A stretch of 64,000 nucleotides of DNA from contig JASSUJ010000001.1 in the NCBI GenBank assembly GCA_031963405.1, positions 310,001 through 374,000 of the forward strand, in the 5' to 3' direction. Source of the stretch: JASSUD01 sp031963405 (GTDB lineage Bacteria > Pseudomonadota > Gammaproteobacteria > Burkholderiales > Burkholderiaceae). This document shows positions 54,701 to 62,856 of this stretch, piece after piece. Positions within the stretch are counted from its first letter, which is position 1; the number at the start of each line of letters is the position of its first letter. Position numbers and translations under genes: made by a program. The notes under the pieces are model-generated. The model made no database searches. It was not told the origin of the DNA and saw only the letters and a program-made list of their open reading frames with translations.

Positions 54701-57700
54701 ATATGGCGCACGATCCATTTCGCGGCAAAAAATTCCTGAAATGTTAAATGCAAGAAATGATAAGAGCGTTTTTCTTCATCCGGTTCTTTTGCATCCGCTG
54801 TGTGTAAGAGCGAGGTATTTTTTAATGTATAAGCCTCTATATCTATACCCCCGATTTCATCAAGCTCCCTTTCACATTGAGACAAATCTTCCCAGCTAAA
54901 TTCAATTTCCCCTGTCTCCAGCCCCTTAAAGGCTAAATAGCCCAAGGAGTGGGTGACAGGATCCATCCGTTTTTCCAACTTATAATCGGTTAAGTTTTCT
55001 CCAGATTTTCTTTTCTCTAAACGTTTACTATCCTTCAACCACAGTTGACGAACCATCGCGTCGTACAAACTTGCCATCGTAACGGTTTGATTCTTGGGTA
55101 GTTTATTCCAGCTAAAACAGAGTGCGTCTAGCTGGATTGGGATATTCACCAGTCCTTGAATCAATGGGGTATGTTTTATAAATGCCTTAATCGCTTCTAC
55201 TGTATTTGCATCCTTCACAAATTTCGTAATGTAAGCATCCACATTCTCCGGACTAAATCCGATTGTTTCTAATTCCAGATCAAGCTGACCCAATTGACTG
55301 ATATCCACTCCAGAGGGGCGCGAGGTCATGACCACATGCTTCTGATTCATCAGCGTGGTTAAAAATTTTCCGACTGGATCACTTTTGCCTAATTTGTCTG
55401 CAACTTCGTCTAGACCATCCAGAATAAAAAGGGTTTTATCTTTATTCTCAAGCAATAACTGAGCTAATTGGATTCGTTTTCCCGCATGATTAAAGTAATA
55501 GTCAGTCAGCATTGTTTCCAGACTAAAATATTTATTCTCATCCCTTTTTAGTTGCCGTAATGGCACCCACAGGACCGCTTCAAAACGATCTCGCCAAAGC
55601 TGTTTAGTCTGATACGCATCTTCGATTTTCTTACATAAAGTCGTTTTCCCTATTCCTGCTCGACCATAAATTAATATTTTTTTAGGGATACCTGTTGATC
55701 CATCTCTTAATTTCTGAGACGCAAAAAGGCTTTCTAGCGTAATTGGCTTATTGTAATTAGCTGAGATCAGTTGTGTCTGTTCACTGCTGGGTAAACGTGC
55801 AAAAGTTTTGGCCTGATTATCCAGGCTAGTTCTACCTTTTTTTTGCGTCTGACTCTCAACAATGGCTAAATTGATATAGCACTCTTCCAACCCCATGATT
55901 TCTCCAGATACTCGTTGAATGGAGAGGCTAGGTTGATAGTGCTCATAAAGTGAACTGCGCAACTCTAACAAGGAGGGCTTAATCTTTTGCTGCGCTTGTT
56001 TCAGTAACTCATTGCCTGGCGCCGCCGACCAAAACGAGTGCCATGCAGCAGGGGCATACTCTTCTCGCTCCATCACACTCAGCTTAGGAGTTGGCCACAT
56101 TAAGGCCAGACGATTTAACTTCTGGCCCGCATAGCGTTTGACGCCCTCATAATCGGCCCAATCTATGCCGCCATTCTTAAAACTTTGCAGTAACCTCAAT
56201 GCACTATCTTGTGTGTCAGAGCTGGATTGGACACAAGCTAGTCGCTCTAATCGATCACATAAGCCATATACATACTGTTCATTACACTGATCTGGATTCT
56301 TAGGGAGGCGTTGATTGAATAAATCCAGCCTTCCCAACGTCATCAGAAAATCTAAATAGCGAAGCTCCTCATACCAGGACGCATATCTAGACCGTGTTAT
56401 TTCGCTGAATGCTTCTTTGAAGCTTTGATAGGCATCCCAAAGCTTGTCCAGCTCCAGCCCCCCCATTATTCCTCCTGAAGGGATACTCGAGGCCACCTTT
56501 AAGCCAAAAGTGGTTAAATACGCAGCCCCACTCAAAGCGGGGAGCGCTCGCCGAAATACCTCCTCAAGTACCGTTTCATTATTCGGTAGGCGCCTTAATG
56601 CTTGTTGAGTTGATTCAAGCAGCCAAGCCAGCTCAGGATATTTTTCCCGATCACTAAATTGGCTTAACGCTTTCTTCAGCGGTTCTTCAACCTTAACTCG
56701 ATCCAGCTCTCTGACTTGAAGGTAAACCATCTGGTCTAACAAAAGAGAGATCGTTTGTAATAACGTGCTGATTTGCTCCGCATTGCCATGAGCAGGCGTA
56801 CGCTCTAATAATTGAGTCAAACTCGTCAAAATTTTGATGCAATCGCTTTCAGAATGATAATCACCCTTCAAATGCGTTCGGTGAAAAATCATGACGGATA
56901 GCCCTCGTAGCAGAGAGAGCCTCAATAGGCGATTCACTTCAGGCTTCAATGCGTCCAAAAATGCATCGGTGATTTCTCGGTAAAGGCCAGGATGATCTAT
57001 CGCAGCCAGGGCGACTATTTCTTGGATATGGGCGAGTCTTTTAACATGAAGACCTTTAAATTGCTCTACTACTAAATAGGCATGGCTTATCCAATTACTT
57101 TTACTTTCTTCGTGAGATCCATGCGTGATGCACCAGGCGAGATGGCGTGTTTCTTGAATTGATTCACCTGGTTGAGGTAAGGAATAAGGCTGTGTAGAAA
57201 CAGAAAGCGGTGGTAATAGATGAAAAAATGGCTGCGTGCAGAGGCCAAGACCCTGAAGATAGTTTTCAAAAGCTACGTTGTTAACGGAAAAAGAGGGATT
57301 GCCTCCGGAAATATTTTGCTGAGAAAGAACGACTGCTGGCGGAGAGAAAAATCCTTTAACGTTTGGTGCTATTCGAAAAGTTGAAGTTTGCTCAATCAAT
57401 TTGTCAAAGTCTTGTAGCATTCGATCCGCTTGAGCAGCTTCTCCACGCTCTTTTAAGAGATGACAGTATTCGCGTCCCGCTATGCCTATCTTCCTTAGCA
57501 AATCCTCCGTTTCCTCTTGATCTTGCTTTAAATTTTCTGCCTTGCGCCCATGCTTTATCGCTTGTTCATAATATTTTCCAGCTTCAGGGAGATCATCTTT
57601 TGCTTGTAGCCAACACGCATAATCAAAAGAAATTTGGGCAAAGGTCCGATTGACTGAAGAAGAATTAGGGTGGTCTTGAAGGACTTTTTCTACTTTATCC

Positions 57701-57855
57701 AATGCCTGACAATATGCGTGCCCAGCATTAGCGATACGGTCTTGTTTAAGCACGTCTTTAAGTTGCGCTGTAATGCCTTTCAAAGTGAGGGTGGTGTTTC
57801 CTGTTGCTTGGCCGAATCGCTCAGCCACTTTATGAAGGCTTGCGGAACTTATCAT
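51733..57855 (-). CDS. TPR-NACHT-HEAT protein (NLR-like), paralogue 3
   Basis: The product is 2040 residues, with AAAGGAAAT before ATG 57855. The N-terminal TPR-like region ('GHAYCQALDKVEKVL', 'GKYYEQAIKHGRKAE') and the shared block 'YLTTFGLKVASSIPSGGIMG' match paralogue 2. The NACHT domain has Walker A 'GRAGIGKTTLCKK' (about residue 732), Walker B 'TLFILDGLDEV' (about 807) and 'FLHLTFQEFFAAKWI'. From about residue 1188 to the end about 25 HEAT repeats of 33-36 residues follow ('LPEKAISALISTLQ', 'VRSEA'). With paralogues 1 and 2 it forms a family that keeps the N-terminal and NACHT parts and exchanges the C-terminal sensor. The function, phage defence or host interaction, is not settled by sequence. 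Confidence 0.85.
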   Translation of the reverse strand: MISSASLHKVAERFGQATGNTTLTLKGITAQLKDVLKQDRIANAGHAYCQALDKVEKVLQDHPNSSSVNRTFAQISFDYACWLQAKDDLPEAGKYYEQAIKHGRKAENLKQDQEETEDLLRKIGIAGREYCHLLKERGEAAQADRMLQDFDKLIEQTSTFRIAPNVKGFFSPPAVVLSQQNISGGNPSFSVNNVAFENYLQGLGLCTQPFFHLLPPLSVSTQPYSLPQPGESIQETRHLAWCITHGSHEESKSNWISHAYLVVEQFKGLHVKRLAHIQEIVALAAIDHPGLYREITDAFLDALKPEVNRLLRLSLLRGLSVMIFHRTHLKGDYHSESDCIKILTSLTQLLERTPAHGNAEQISTLLQTISLLLDQMVYLQVRELDRVKVEEPLKKALSQFSDREKYPELAWLLESTQQALRRLPNNETVLEEVFRRALPALSGAAYLTTFGLKVASSIPSGGIMGGLELDKLWDAYQSFKEAFSEITRSRYASWYEELRYLDFLMTLGRLDLFNQRLPKNPDQCNEQYVYGLCDRLERLACVQSSSDTQDSALRLLQSFKNGGIDWADYEGVKRYAGQKLNRLALMWPTPKLSVMEREEYAPAAWHSFWSAAPGNELLKQAQQKIKPSLLELRSSLYEHYQPSLSIQRVSGEIMGLEECYINLAIVESQTQKKGRTSLDNQAKTFARLPSSEQTQLISANYNKPITLESLFASQKLRDGSTGIPKKILIYGRAGIGKTTLCKKIEDAYQTKQLWRDRFEAVLWVPLRQLKRDENKYFSLETMLTDYYFNHAGKRIQLAQLLLENKDKTLFILDGLDEVADKLGKSDPVGKFLTTLMNQKHVVMTSRPSGVDISQLGQLDLELETIGFSPENVDAYITKFVKDANTVEAIKAFIKHTPLIQGLVNIPIQLDALCFSWNKLPKNQTVTMASLYDAMVRQLWLKDSKRLEKRKSGENLTDYKLEKRMDPVTHSLGYLAFKGLETGEIEFSWEDLSQCERELDEIGGIDIEAYTLKNTSLLHTADAKEPDEEKRSYHFLHLTFQEFFAAKWIVRHIAAYWSPTVKSDATLVLSKQKLITFIQQHKYNPRYEIVWRMVAGLLKDEAAEAFINILEQSPRDLTEMRHQQMVMECLNEARTQLKTATVKRLEASLMQWLRFEMESRKDDWLIELGSKATFPEHLLLKCFDDPKSDKKKIIRTLEARQVLSDNAISTLISALQDKDENVRSEAVSVLGGKNNLPESAVLTLTTALWDKSWIVRDAAASALRAYNTLPKSAFAALNLALEDNDNDVRDRAVSVLGGYETLPEFAISALITDLVLNENKSIRSMAARRLGIQKTLPDAALSALVSALRDKDMDVRSEAAMALKMLSFSPKSLPEATILALISTLHGDFKYGSVKALEVLSVQNELSEVILSALISTLQDKDKDEDMRSQSAAALASKTTGLPEKAISALNFALDDRSKSVRFKAAVTLNAKGAASEMVFSVLIAALQDKNEVVRSEASWALATQEALPEKAISALISTLQGGIEDGRAKAIRVLAAQEMLSEAALFALISALQDKNEVVRFGASRALVTQKALPEKAISALISTLQGDIEDGRVEATTILAAQKVPLEAALFALISALQDKNRDVRFEASRALATQKALPEKAISALISTLQGNSEYGKVEALEVLSAQKVLSETVLSSLISALFNKSESVRSKAAQVLEAQKALSEPSILSALGDDGESVKFPVAGLLDAHKALPETTIFSLISALQDKNQSVRSAVTWLLEAQETLPEVTIPALISALQDKNQSVRSAVTRLLKAQETLPEVAIPALISTLRNNSEYVRSAAAWILGFQKTLPEAILLNLVSALQDENENGSFRSAAARVLGFQKTFPETILSTLIAALQDENGSGFFRSAVARALDLQKALPNDTISALISALKDENRSLRIAAAGLLGAQETLSENAILALVSALWDENELVRSEASWALGVQKSLPATALSTLISTLRDENKNESVRYAITRVLGMQKALPEAAISALSLALDNENKTISSGAARALVDTSIGIA
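51780..54290 (-). repeat. HEAT-type tandem repeats, about 100-108 bp unit, about 25 copies
   Basis: Units follow 'LPE.AISALISALQDKN..VRS.A...L..QK'. Some pairs are nearly identical (for example the two 'ALQDKNQSVRSAVT' units), consistent with recent duplication. Confidence 0.85.
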
Positions 57856-58226
57856 TATTATTTCCTTTAAATCTTATTTAATGTTTTACCGCTAGCCATT
57901 TAACATTGCCTAGCTCAAGGCATTCGTTCCATCAATGCAAGCAAAAAGAAAAGATAAAGTGAGTGGGCGCTGTTTTATCTTTTGCGCTCTTTCTTGTCTA
58001 TAAGTTCAAACCCAGAAACATCATTCCCTATCCAGCCCTAAGATAAACAATAATGAAGGTATTTGCTCTTATCCCATAAGATGAATTGAATCAAAAATAA
58101 AAATTATCTTTGTTTCAAAAGATAGCAAGGTAAGGGATAGGGCCAACGTATTAATTACGCGCGGTGCAGTTGCGAAGACTGTTCATCATCAATAGCGCCA
58201 ATCTCATGCTTTAACATGGGGTATGT
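57856..58226. other. Gap upstream of NACHT paralogue 3
   Basis: It should contain the promoter of the minus-strand NACHT gene; no clear -35/-10 pair stood out. No gene, RNA or mobile element was recognised. Confidence 0.35.
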
Positions 58227-58400
58227 ATGGAAAATTTCTCGCACTCAGATGATGAATTGATCAGGCAAGGGCCGCTTGAATTAATGATGGAATATGAAGA
58301 AGCACTAGACCAATTTATGGAAAGAAAGCTCCTACCGATAGATAAACATTTGCAGGCCGCTCTTGAGCATATTAGTGAAGATATTGCAGCTGCCAAGTAG
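58227..58400 (+). CDS. Possible small acidic hypothetical protein (57 aa)
   Basis: The ATG at 58227 opens a 57-codon frame ending in TAG at 58398. The product is acidic and helical ('ELMMEYEEALDQFMERKLLP'). The frame continues open after the stop for about 40 codons, so it may be the start of a decayed longer gene. No family is recognised and no good ribosome-binding site is visible. Confidence 0.3.
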   Translation: MENFSHSDDELIRQGPLELMMEYEEALDQFMERKLLPIDKHLQAALEHISEDIAAAK

Positions 58401-59048
58401 GAAGGTTCGCAGGCGGGAGAATTCGAGCTAATGATTTTAGGTGCGGACGAAGCTAAATGTATCTCTCACGATATTGTGCATATCCTTTATTATGCATGCA
58501 CTCAAAAAATGGGGTTTACCTGAATATCCGTTTTTGACAAAGCGTTGGTAATACTAAAAGCTCACCAAAACCATACAATAAGTACGTACGTCTTTAATGA
58601 TTATTTAATGATTATTTTTTATTCAATTTATTAGAGGGAATATGAGCGATATTCTCCCCCCGTAAGTCAACCAAGAAAGATGTGTATCTCATGCGAGTTC
58701 ATCTCGAAAGTGAATTGAAAGCGCTCAATCTCTTACGAGACTTCATCATTTATCATTTTTTTATCGCCTTCCGAATAATTTCTGACCTTAACCTTTCTTT
58801 CATCTACATCTTCATAGAAAGAAGAGCGGCAAAAATGAGCGGTCGGACTTTATTTTTCCACTGAATACTAAATTCATTTAGCGATAAATATTCGTATTTT
58901 TAAATGCTTTTACCATTTTCTAGACCAGTGGTGAGATCAATTATTTTTTAATTAGGTTGACGAATTATTAAAAATAGCTAACGGCTTACTATTCGGCAAT
59001 TCAATAATTGAAGCACCTCCTTTTCAAAGGTATGTATGCTTTCTCTTA
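58401..59048. other. AT-rich gap with no recognised gene
   Basis: Only short frames are present, including a 60-codon one at 58682 without a ribosome-binding site. Nothing recognisable was seen. Confidence 0.3.
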
Positions 59049-59528
59049 ATGCAAACAATGCCGCGACCTCAGAGCCACGCACCCAATTCTTCGTATTTAT
59101 CCACGCAACCTGTTCCTGAATCTTCTTCTAAGTCGCCTCACCACACTTTGTGTGAAAATTTACCTAAAAGGCAGCAAGAAGAGTTATCCCCAATACAAAC
59201 AAATTCTTCTGGCAATATACCGGCGCCGTCAGCGTCTGGTATTCCGCCTACAACAGATTCCTCTAGCAGATATCTTGTAGACGCACGTCTAAAAATAGCG
59301 CAGCAGGTGCTTAACCAAATAAGGGGAAGAATCCCAGGCAAATCAACAAATAAGACTTATGGGACTAACCCGCCCGATCGAAAATCCAAGCTGTACAGTC
59401 ATCAAGCGCTTACTGACCGCTTCAACGCTTGGCAAGCTAAACAAAAGAGCTCATCTATATCTAAGATTGAATTGGCAAATTGTGGAGATCTTAGTTTTTT
59501 AGCAGCGCTTACTTTATCTCGTTCTTGA
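59049..59528 (+). CDS. Hypothetical Ser/Pro-rich protein overlapping the integrase end
   Basis: The product is 159 residues. The first about 75 residues are Ser/Pro/Gln-rich and disordered, in the style of the effector gene at 47284; a helical segment follows ('DARLKIAQQVLNQIRGRIPG'). The last about 42 codons are antisense to the integrase 3' end, so the original gene was probably cut there and the present C-terminus is accidental. It may be the 5' remnant of an effector gene. No family is recognised. Confidence 0.4.
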   Translation: MQTMPRPQSHAPNSSYLSTQPVPESSSKSPHHTLCENLPKRQQEELSPIQTNSSGNIPAPSASGIPPTTDSSSRYLVDARLKIAQQVLNQIRGRIPGKSTNKTYGTNPPDRKSKLYSHQALTDRFNAWQAKQKSSSISKIELANCGDLSFLAALTLSRS

Positions 59529-60238
59529 TGTGCAAGTTGCAACTCAATATGTTTATGTTCGAAGCCTTCCTCATGCAATATAGTTGAGGCTATACCTCTA
59601 AACCCATGGACTGTCATTCTAGAGTGATATCCCATGCGATACAGTGCGTAAAGCATCGTGTTATTACTCATTCCTTTATATCTTTTATTTTCGTGTGGGA
59701 GAAAGAACGCTGTAGGCCCTGTCAGTTTGCGAATTTGCTGAATCACTTCTACAGCCTGTTTTGATAAAGGAATAATATGAGGTGTTGGCATCTTCATACG
59801 CTCGGCTGGAATACGCCACTGTGCTTTTTCTAAATTGAATTCTTCATAGACAGCTTCAATAAGATCACTCGTGCGCACAAAAGTTAGGGCAATGAGCTGT
59901 AGAGCTAGACGCGTTAAAGATTTTCCCTCGTAAGGAGGAAGAGCATAAGTTTCAATTCGGCCTAATAATTCAGGCAGTTCATGGGTTTTGAGACGCGCAA
60001 AATTTTTAGATTGAGGGGGCGGTAAGATATCAGAAGGTTTAATCTCTGCGGCTGGATTACGCGTAGCTAAGCCATGTGCAATCGCATAACGCATGATCTG
60101 CCCACATTTCTCAAAAGCTTTATAAGCAACATCAAGCGCGTCTCGCGCCTCTATTTTCTTAATAACTTTAATCAACAAAGGAGTTTCTATTCCTGCAATC
60201 GGTAGCGTCCCTAGCTCAGGAAAAAGATCTCCTTCCAA
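59402..60238 (-). pseudogene. P4-type tyrosine integrase, C-terminal part (catalytic Tyr lost)
   Basis: The frame continues the N-terminal part after an in-frame TGA at 60245-60247. It carries 'LTFVRTSDLIEA' (catalytic Arg I), 'HGFRGIASTILH' (His-x-x-Arg) and 'LQLAHQERDKVSAA' (second His). In P4-type integrases the nucleophile follows as 'AAYN', but here the sequence changes to 'AAKKLRSPQF' and ends about 30 residues later with no Tyr in the expected position. The enzyme is therefore inactive twice over. It lies just downstream of tRNA-Arg, as expected for an element integrated at the 3' end of that tRNA. Confidence 0.85.
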
Positions 60239-60244
60239 TCGACG

Positions 60245-60667
60245 TCAAACACTGTCTGCATAACGCTTTACTCTGGCCGACTTCCAACTTGCCCACCATT
60301 TCCGCGCTACGGCCTCAAAACTATGTTCATTCGTGACTGCTTTCGATAATTTTTCTGCTTGACGCGCTTGAGAAGGGTCGATGTCTTGGCTCAGTAATTC
60401 CTGAGCTTTAGCCTTTTTTAGGCGAGCTTCTTTTAGACTGATACTAGGATAAACCCCTAACGAAATCATTTTGGACTTACCATTGAATCGATAACGGAAT
60501 CGCCATCCTTTTGCTCCATTCGGAGCGATCAACAAGACAAGCCCTTCTCCATCTGGTAGCCGCACCGTTTTATTCTCAGGCTTTGTACTACGAATAAGCA
60601 TATCTGTTAACGGTGCTCCATCCTCCGTATGAGTAACTTTTTTAACGCTGTGAGTAGAATAGCGCAA
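60245..60667 (-). pseudogene. P4-type tyrosine integrase, N-terminal part (ends at premature TGA)
   Basis: The product is 140 residues with the DUF4102 N-terminal arm-binding domain: 'LPDGEGLVLLIAPNGAKGWR', 'RFNGKSKMISLGVYPSISLK' and 'EARLKKAKAQELLSQDIDP', then 'SFEAVARKWW'. It ends at TGA 60245-60247; the next in-frame codons read 'RRLEGDLFPELG', the normal continuation. One C-to-T change (CGA to TGA) would explain the break. Confidence 0.85.
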
Positions 60668-60795
60668 AGTTACTCACATTTTTAGTGGGGTGCATAGAGG
60701 AGCAGTTAGAGCTAGAAAAAACCCATAAAAGCCTTGTAAATACTAGGGTTTGTTGTAGATTTGAGTAAAGCTGAGGCGGGTTGTGAAAGGAAGGA

Positions 60796-60872
<77 letters not shown>

Positions 60873-60895
60873 GTAAAAAAATGGGTAAAAAATAA

Positions 60896-61720
60896 TTAAG
60901 GGTGAATGATAAACCATGTGAGCGCTAATGCGCCCATACAAATGCAATAAATTCCAAACCAGGCAAGGCGCCCTTTGCCTTCAAAGTAGCGCATCAAAAA
61001 GCGTACGCTTAAATAAGCCGTGATTGCTGTCAATATTCCGCCTAATAGCGCAGTGCCTAGCTGACCTTTCGGCTCCAAAAAGAGTTCAGGTAATTTGAGT
61101 ATGCCTGCTGCAAAAATAATGGGGGTGCCTAGCAGGAATGAAAATTCAGCGGCTTTTTCTGCACTTAGTCCAAGGCTGACGCCGGTAATCATGGTGAGTC
61201 CACTGCGTGAAAAACCTGGAATAAGTGCGCCAATTTGCGCAAAACCAATCGCTGCGGCACGAGCAAAGCTTAGTTTTTGCGGTGTAGTACTCGGGCGTCG
61301 CCGCTGGAAACGGTCGCCTATATAGAGCAGCAAGCCATTGATGATAAGTGCTGCTCCAACAATTCTCAGATCATAAAAAAGCTTTTCTAGTGGCTTTTCT
61401 AGTATTAACCCAACTAAGCCCGCAGGTATCGTCCCTATGATTAATGCCCAAGCGAGATGGCCCTCGTCATTTGGACGCCCGCGTACTGAATTCAGCCAGC
61501 CTTTTAAGAGAGCAAACCAACGCACACGAAAATACCACAGTAGCGCAAGCGCAGTCCCCATGTGCAGGGCCACTAAAAATGGAACCAGTTGCGGTGTATG
61601 TTTACTGATATGTAAGTTAAATAAACCTGGCAAAATTAACGTGTGTCCAAGGCTACTCACTGGAAACAATTCGGTCACGCCTTGCAAGACACTCAAAAAA
61701 AGTAAAAATTCTATGCTCAT
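60896..61720 (-). CDS. uppP: Undecaprenyl-diphosphatase UppP (BacA)
   Basis: The product is 274 residues from ATG 61720 (an upstream alternative start at 61741 gives an unnatural extension). This is a multi-span membrane enzyme that recycles undecaprenyl diphosphate to the monophosphate carrier for peptidoglycan and other surface polymers; loss raises bacitracin sensitivity. Both active-site blocks are present: 'GVTELFPVSSLGH' near the N-terminus and 'GFSRSG' in the middle. The length is normal for the family. It belongs to the chromosomal backbone just beyond tRNA-Arg. Confidence 0.93.
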   Translation of the reverse strand: MSIEFLLFLSVLQGVTELFPVSSLGHTLILPGLFNLHISKHTPQLVPFLVALHMGTALALLWYFRVRWFALLKGWLNSVRGRPNDEGHLAWALIIGTIPAGLVGLILEKPLEKLFYDLRIVGAALIINGLLLYIGDRFQRRRPSTTPQKLSFARAAAIGFAQIGALIPGFSRSGLTMITGVSLGLSAEKAAEFSFLLGTPIIFAAGILKLPELFLEPKGQLGTALLGGILTAITAYLSVRFLMRYFEGKGRLAWFGIYCICMGALALTWFIIHP

Positions 61721-61984
61721 GTGAGTCCCTGCATTTTCCAATTCGATAGAGCTACATTAACCGCTACAATGTGCTTATGAGTAAATAACCCGGCGATTTT
61801 ATAGCAAATGAAACGTCTGGTTGAAATTATGTCTATTTTTACGTCAATAGGTCTCTTTCGAAACGCCGTAACAAGGAATTTCATTGATGCTAGTACAAAA
61901 GTACTTTGATCTGAAATGACGCCGCTATGGTAGTTCGGAAGAGGTCTAATGATTGCTTCCGTGATCAAACTCCGTAGGCCACAT

Positions 61985-62704
61985 ATGCCACAAAATTTTT
62001 TACGTTTTCTATTTCATGGTGCGCTAGTGATAGCGCTTGCTGCTTGCGGCTCAACGTCAGTTAAGCCAACTTTTTATCGCGTTAAGCAAGGCGATACGCT
62101 AGAGCGTATTGCTAAGCGCTACCATCAAAAACCGCAAAATATTCTGCGCTGGAATAAATTGTCAGGGCCTAGAGCTATTCAAGCCGGGCAGGTATTACGG
62201 GTGACGCCAGCGTGGCGGGCAGCCGCACCAATCCGTGCGCGAGTGCTACCCGCAGCAAAATATGCGCAGACAGGCAGTCAGCTTAAAAAATCGCCCTCCT
62301 CCCCTGCTTCAGCCGCTCCAGCTGCGACACCAGCGCTTGCTTTACAGTGGCCAACGCATGGTCCGGTTCTGAGTGGCTTTGATGGTAATGCTAACAAAGG
62401 CGTCAATATCGGCGGCAAGCTGGGTACGCCTATTCAAGCCGCAACAGACGGCACTGTCGTGTATTCAGGCAACGGCCTACGCGGCTATGGAAATTTGTTG
62501 ATTATTAAACATCAAGATGATTTCTTGACGGTCTATGCGCACAATCGCACCTTGCTCGCGAAAGAAGGTCAAAAAGTAAAAAAAGGGCAGCAGGTAGCCG
62601 AAATGGGTAATACCGATGCCAATGGAAACCGAGTTATGCTGCACTTTGAAGTGCGTTATAAAGGACATTCTGTAGATCCAATGCGTTATCTGCCAGGGCG
62701 TTAG
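61985..62704 (+). CDS. LysM/M23-domain lipoprotein (NlpD-like)
   Basis: The product is 239 residues from ATG 61985. The signal peptide ends in the lipobox 'LAAC', so it is a lipoprotein. A LysM domain follows ('YRVKQGDTLERIAKRYHQKP'), then an Ala/Pro-rich linker and an M23-type LytM domain ('GVNIGGKLGTPIQAATDGTV', 'YGNLLIIKHQDDFLTVYAHN', 'LHFEVRYKG'). The first metal-ligand His of M23 enzymes (GxxHxGxD) is replaced, since 'KGVNIGG' stands there. As in NlpD and EnvC it is likely a non-catalytic activator of cell-wall amidases during division. The gene is divergent from uppP. Confidence 0.88.
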   Translation: MPQNFLRFLFHGALVIALAACGSTSVKPTFYRVKQGDTLERIAKRYHQKPQNILRWNKLSGPRAIQAGQVLRVTPAWRAAAPIRARVLPAAKYAQTGSQLKKSPSSPASAAPAATPALALQWPTHGPVLSGFDGNANKGVNIGGKLGTPIQAATDGTVVYSGNGLRGYGNLLIIKHQDDFLTVYAHNRTLLAKEGQKVKKGQQVAEMGNTDANGNRVMLHFEVRYKGHSVDPMRYLPGR

Positions 62705-62856
62705 CACCTGCTTGGATTAGCTAAGAACCTTTACATAATCTCTGTAGCAAATAATACCTTTGCTGCCAGTACGCCAGTACATCAAGCTGCGCATGACGAC
62801 GCTAAGAACTTATACAGCGGTTCACTAGCGCCGCCTTTACTTTTACTTCTCTCACT

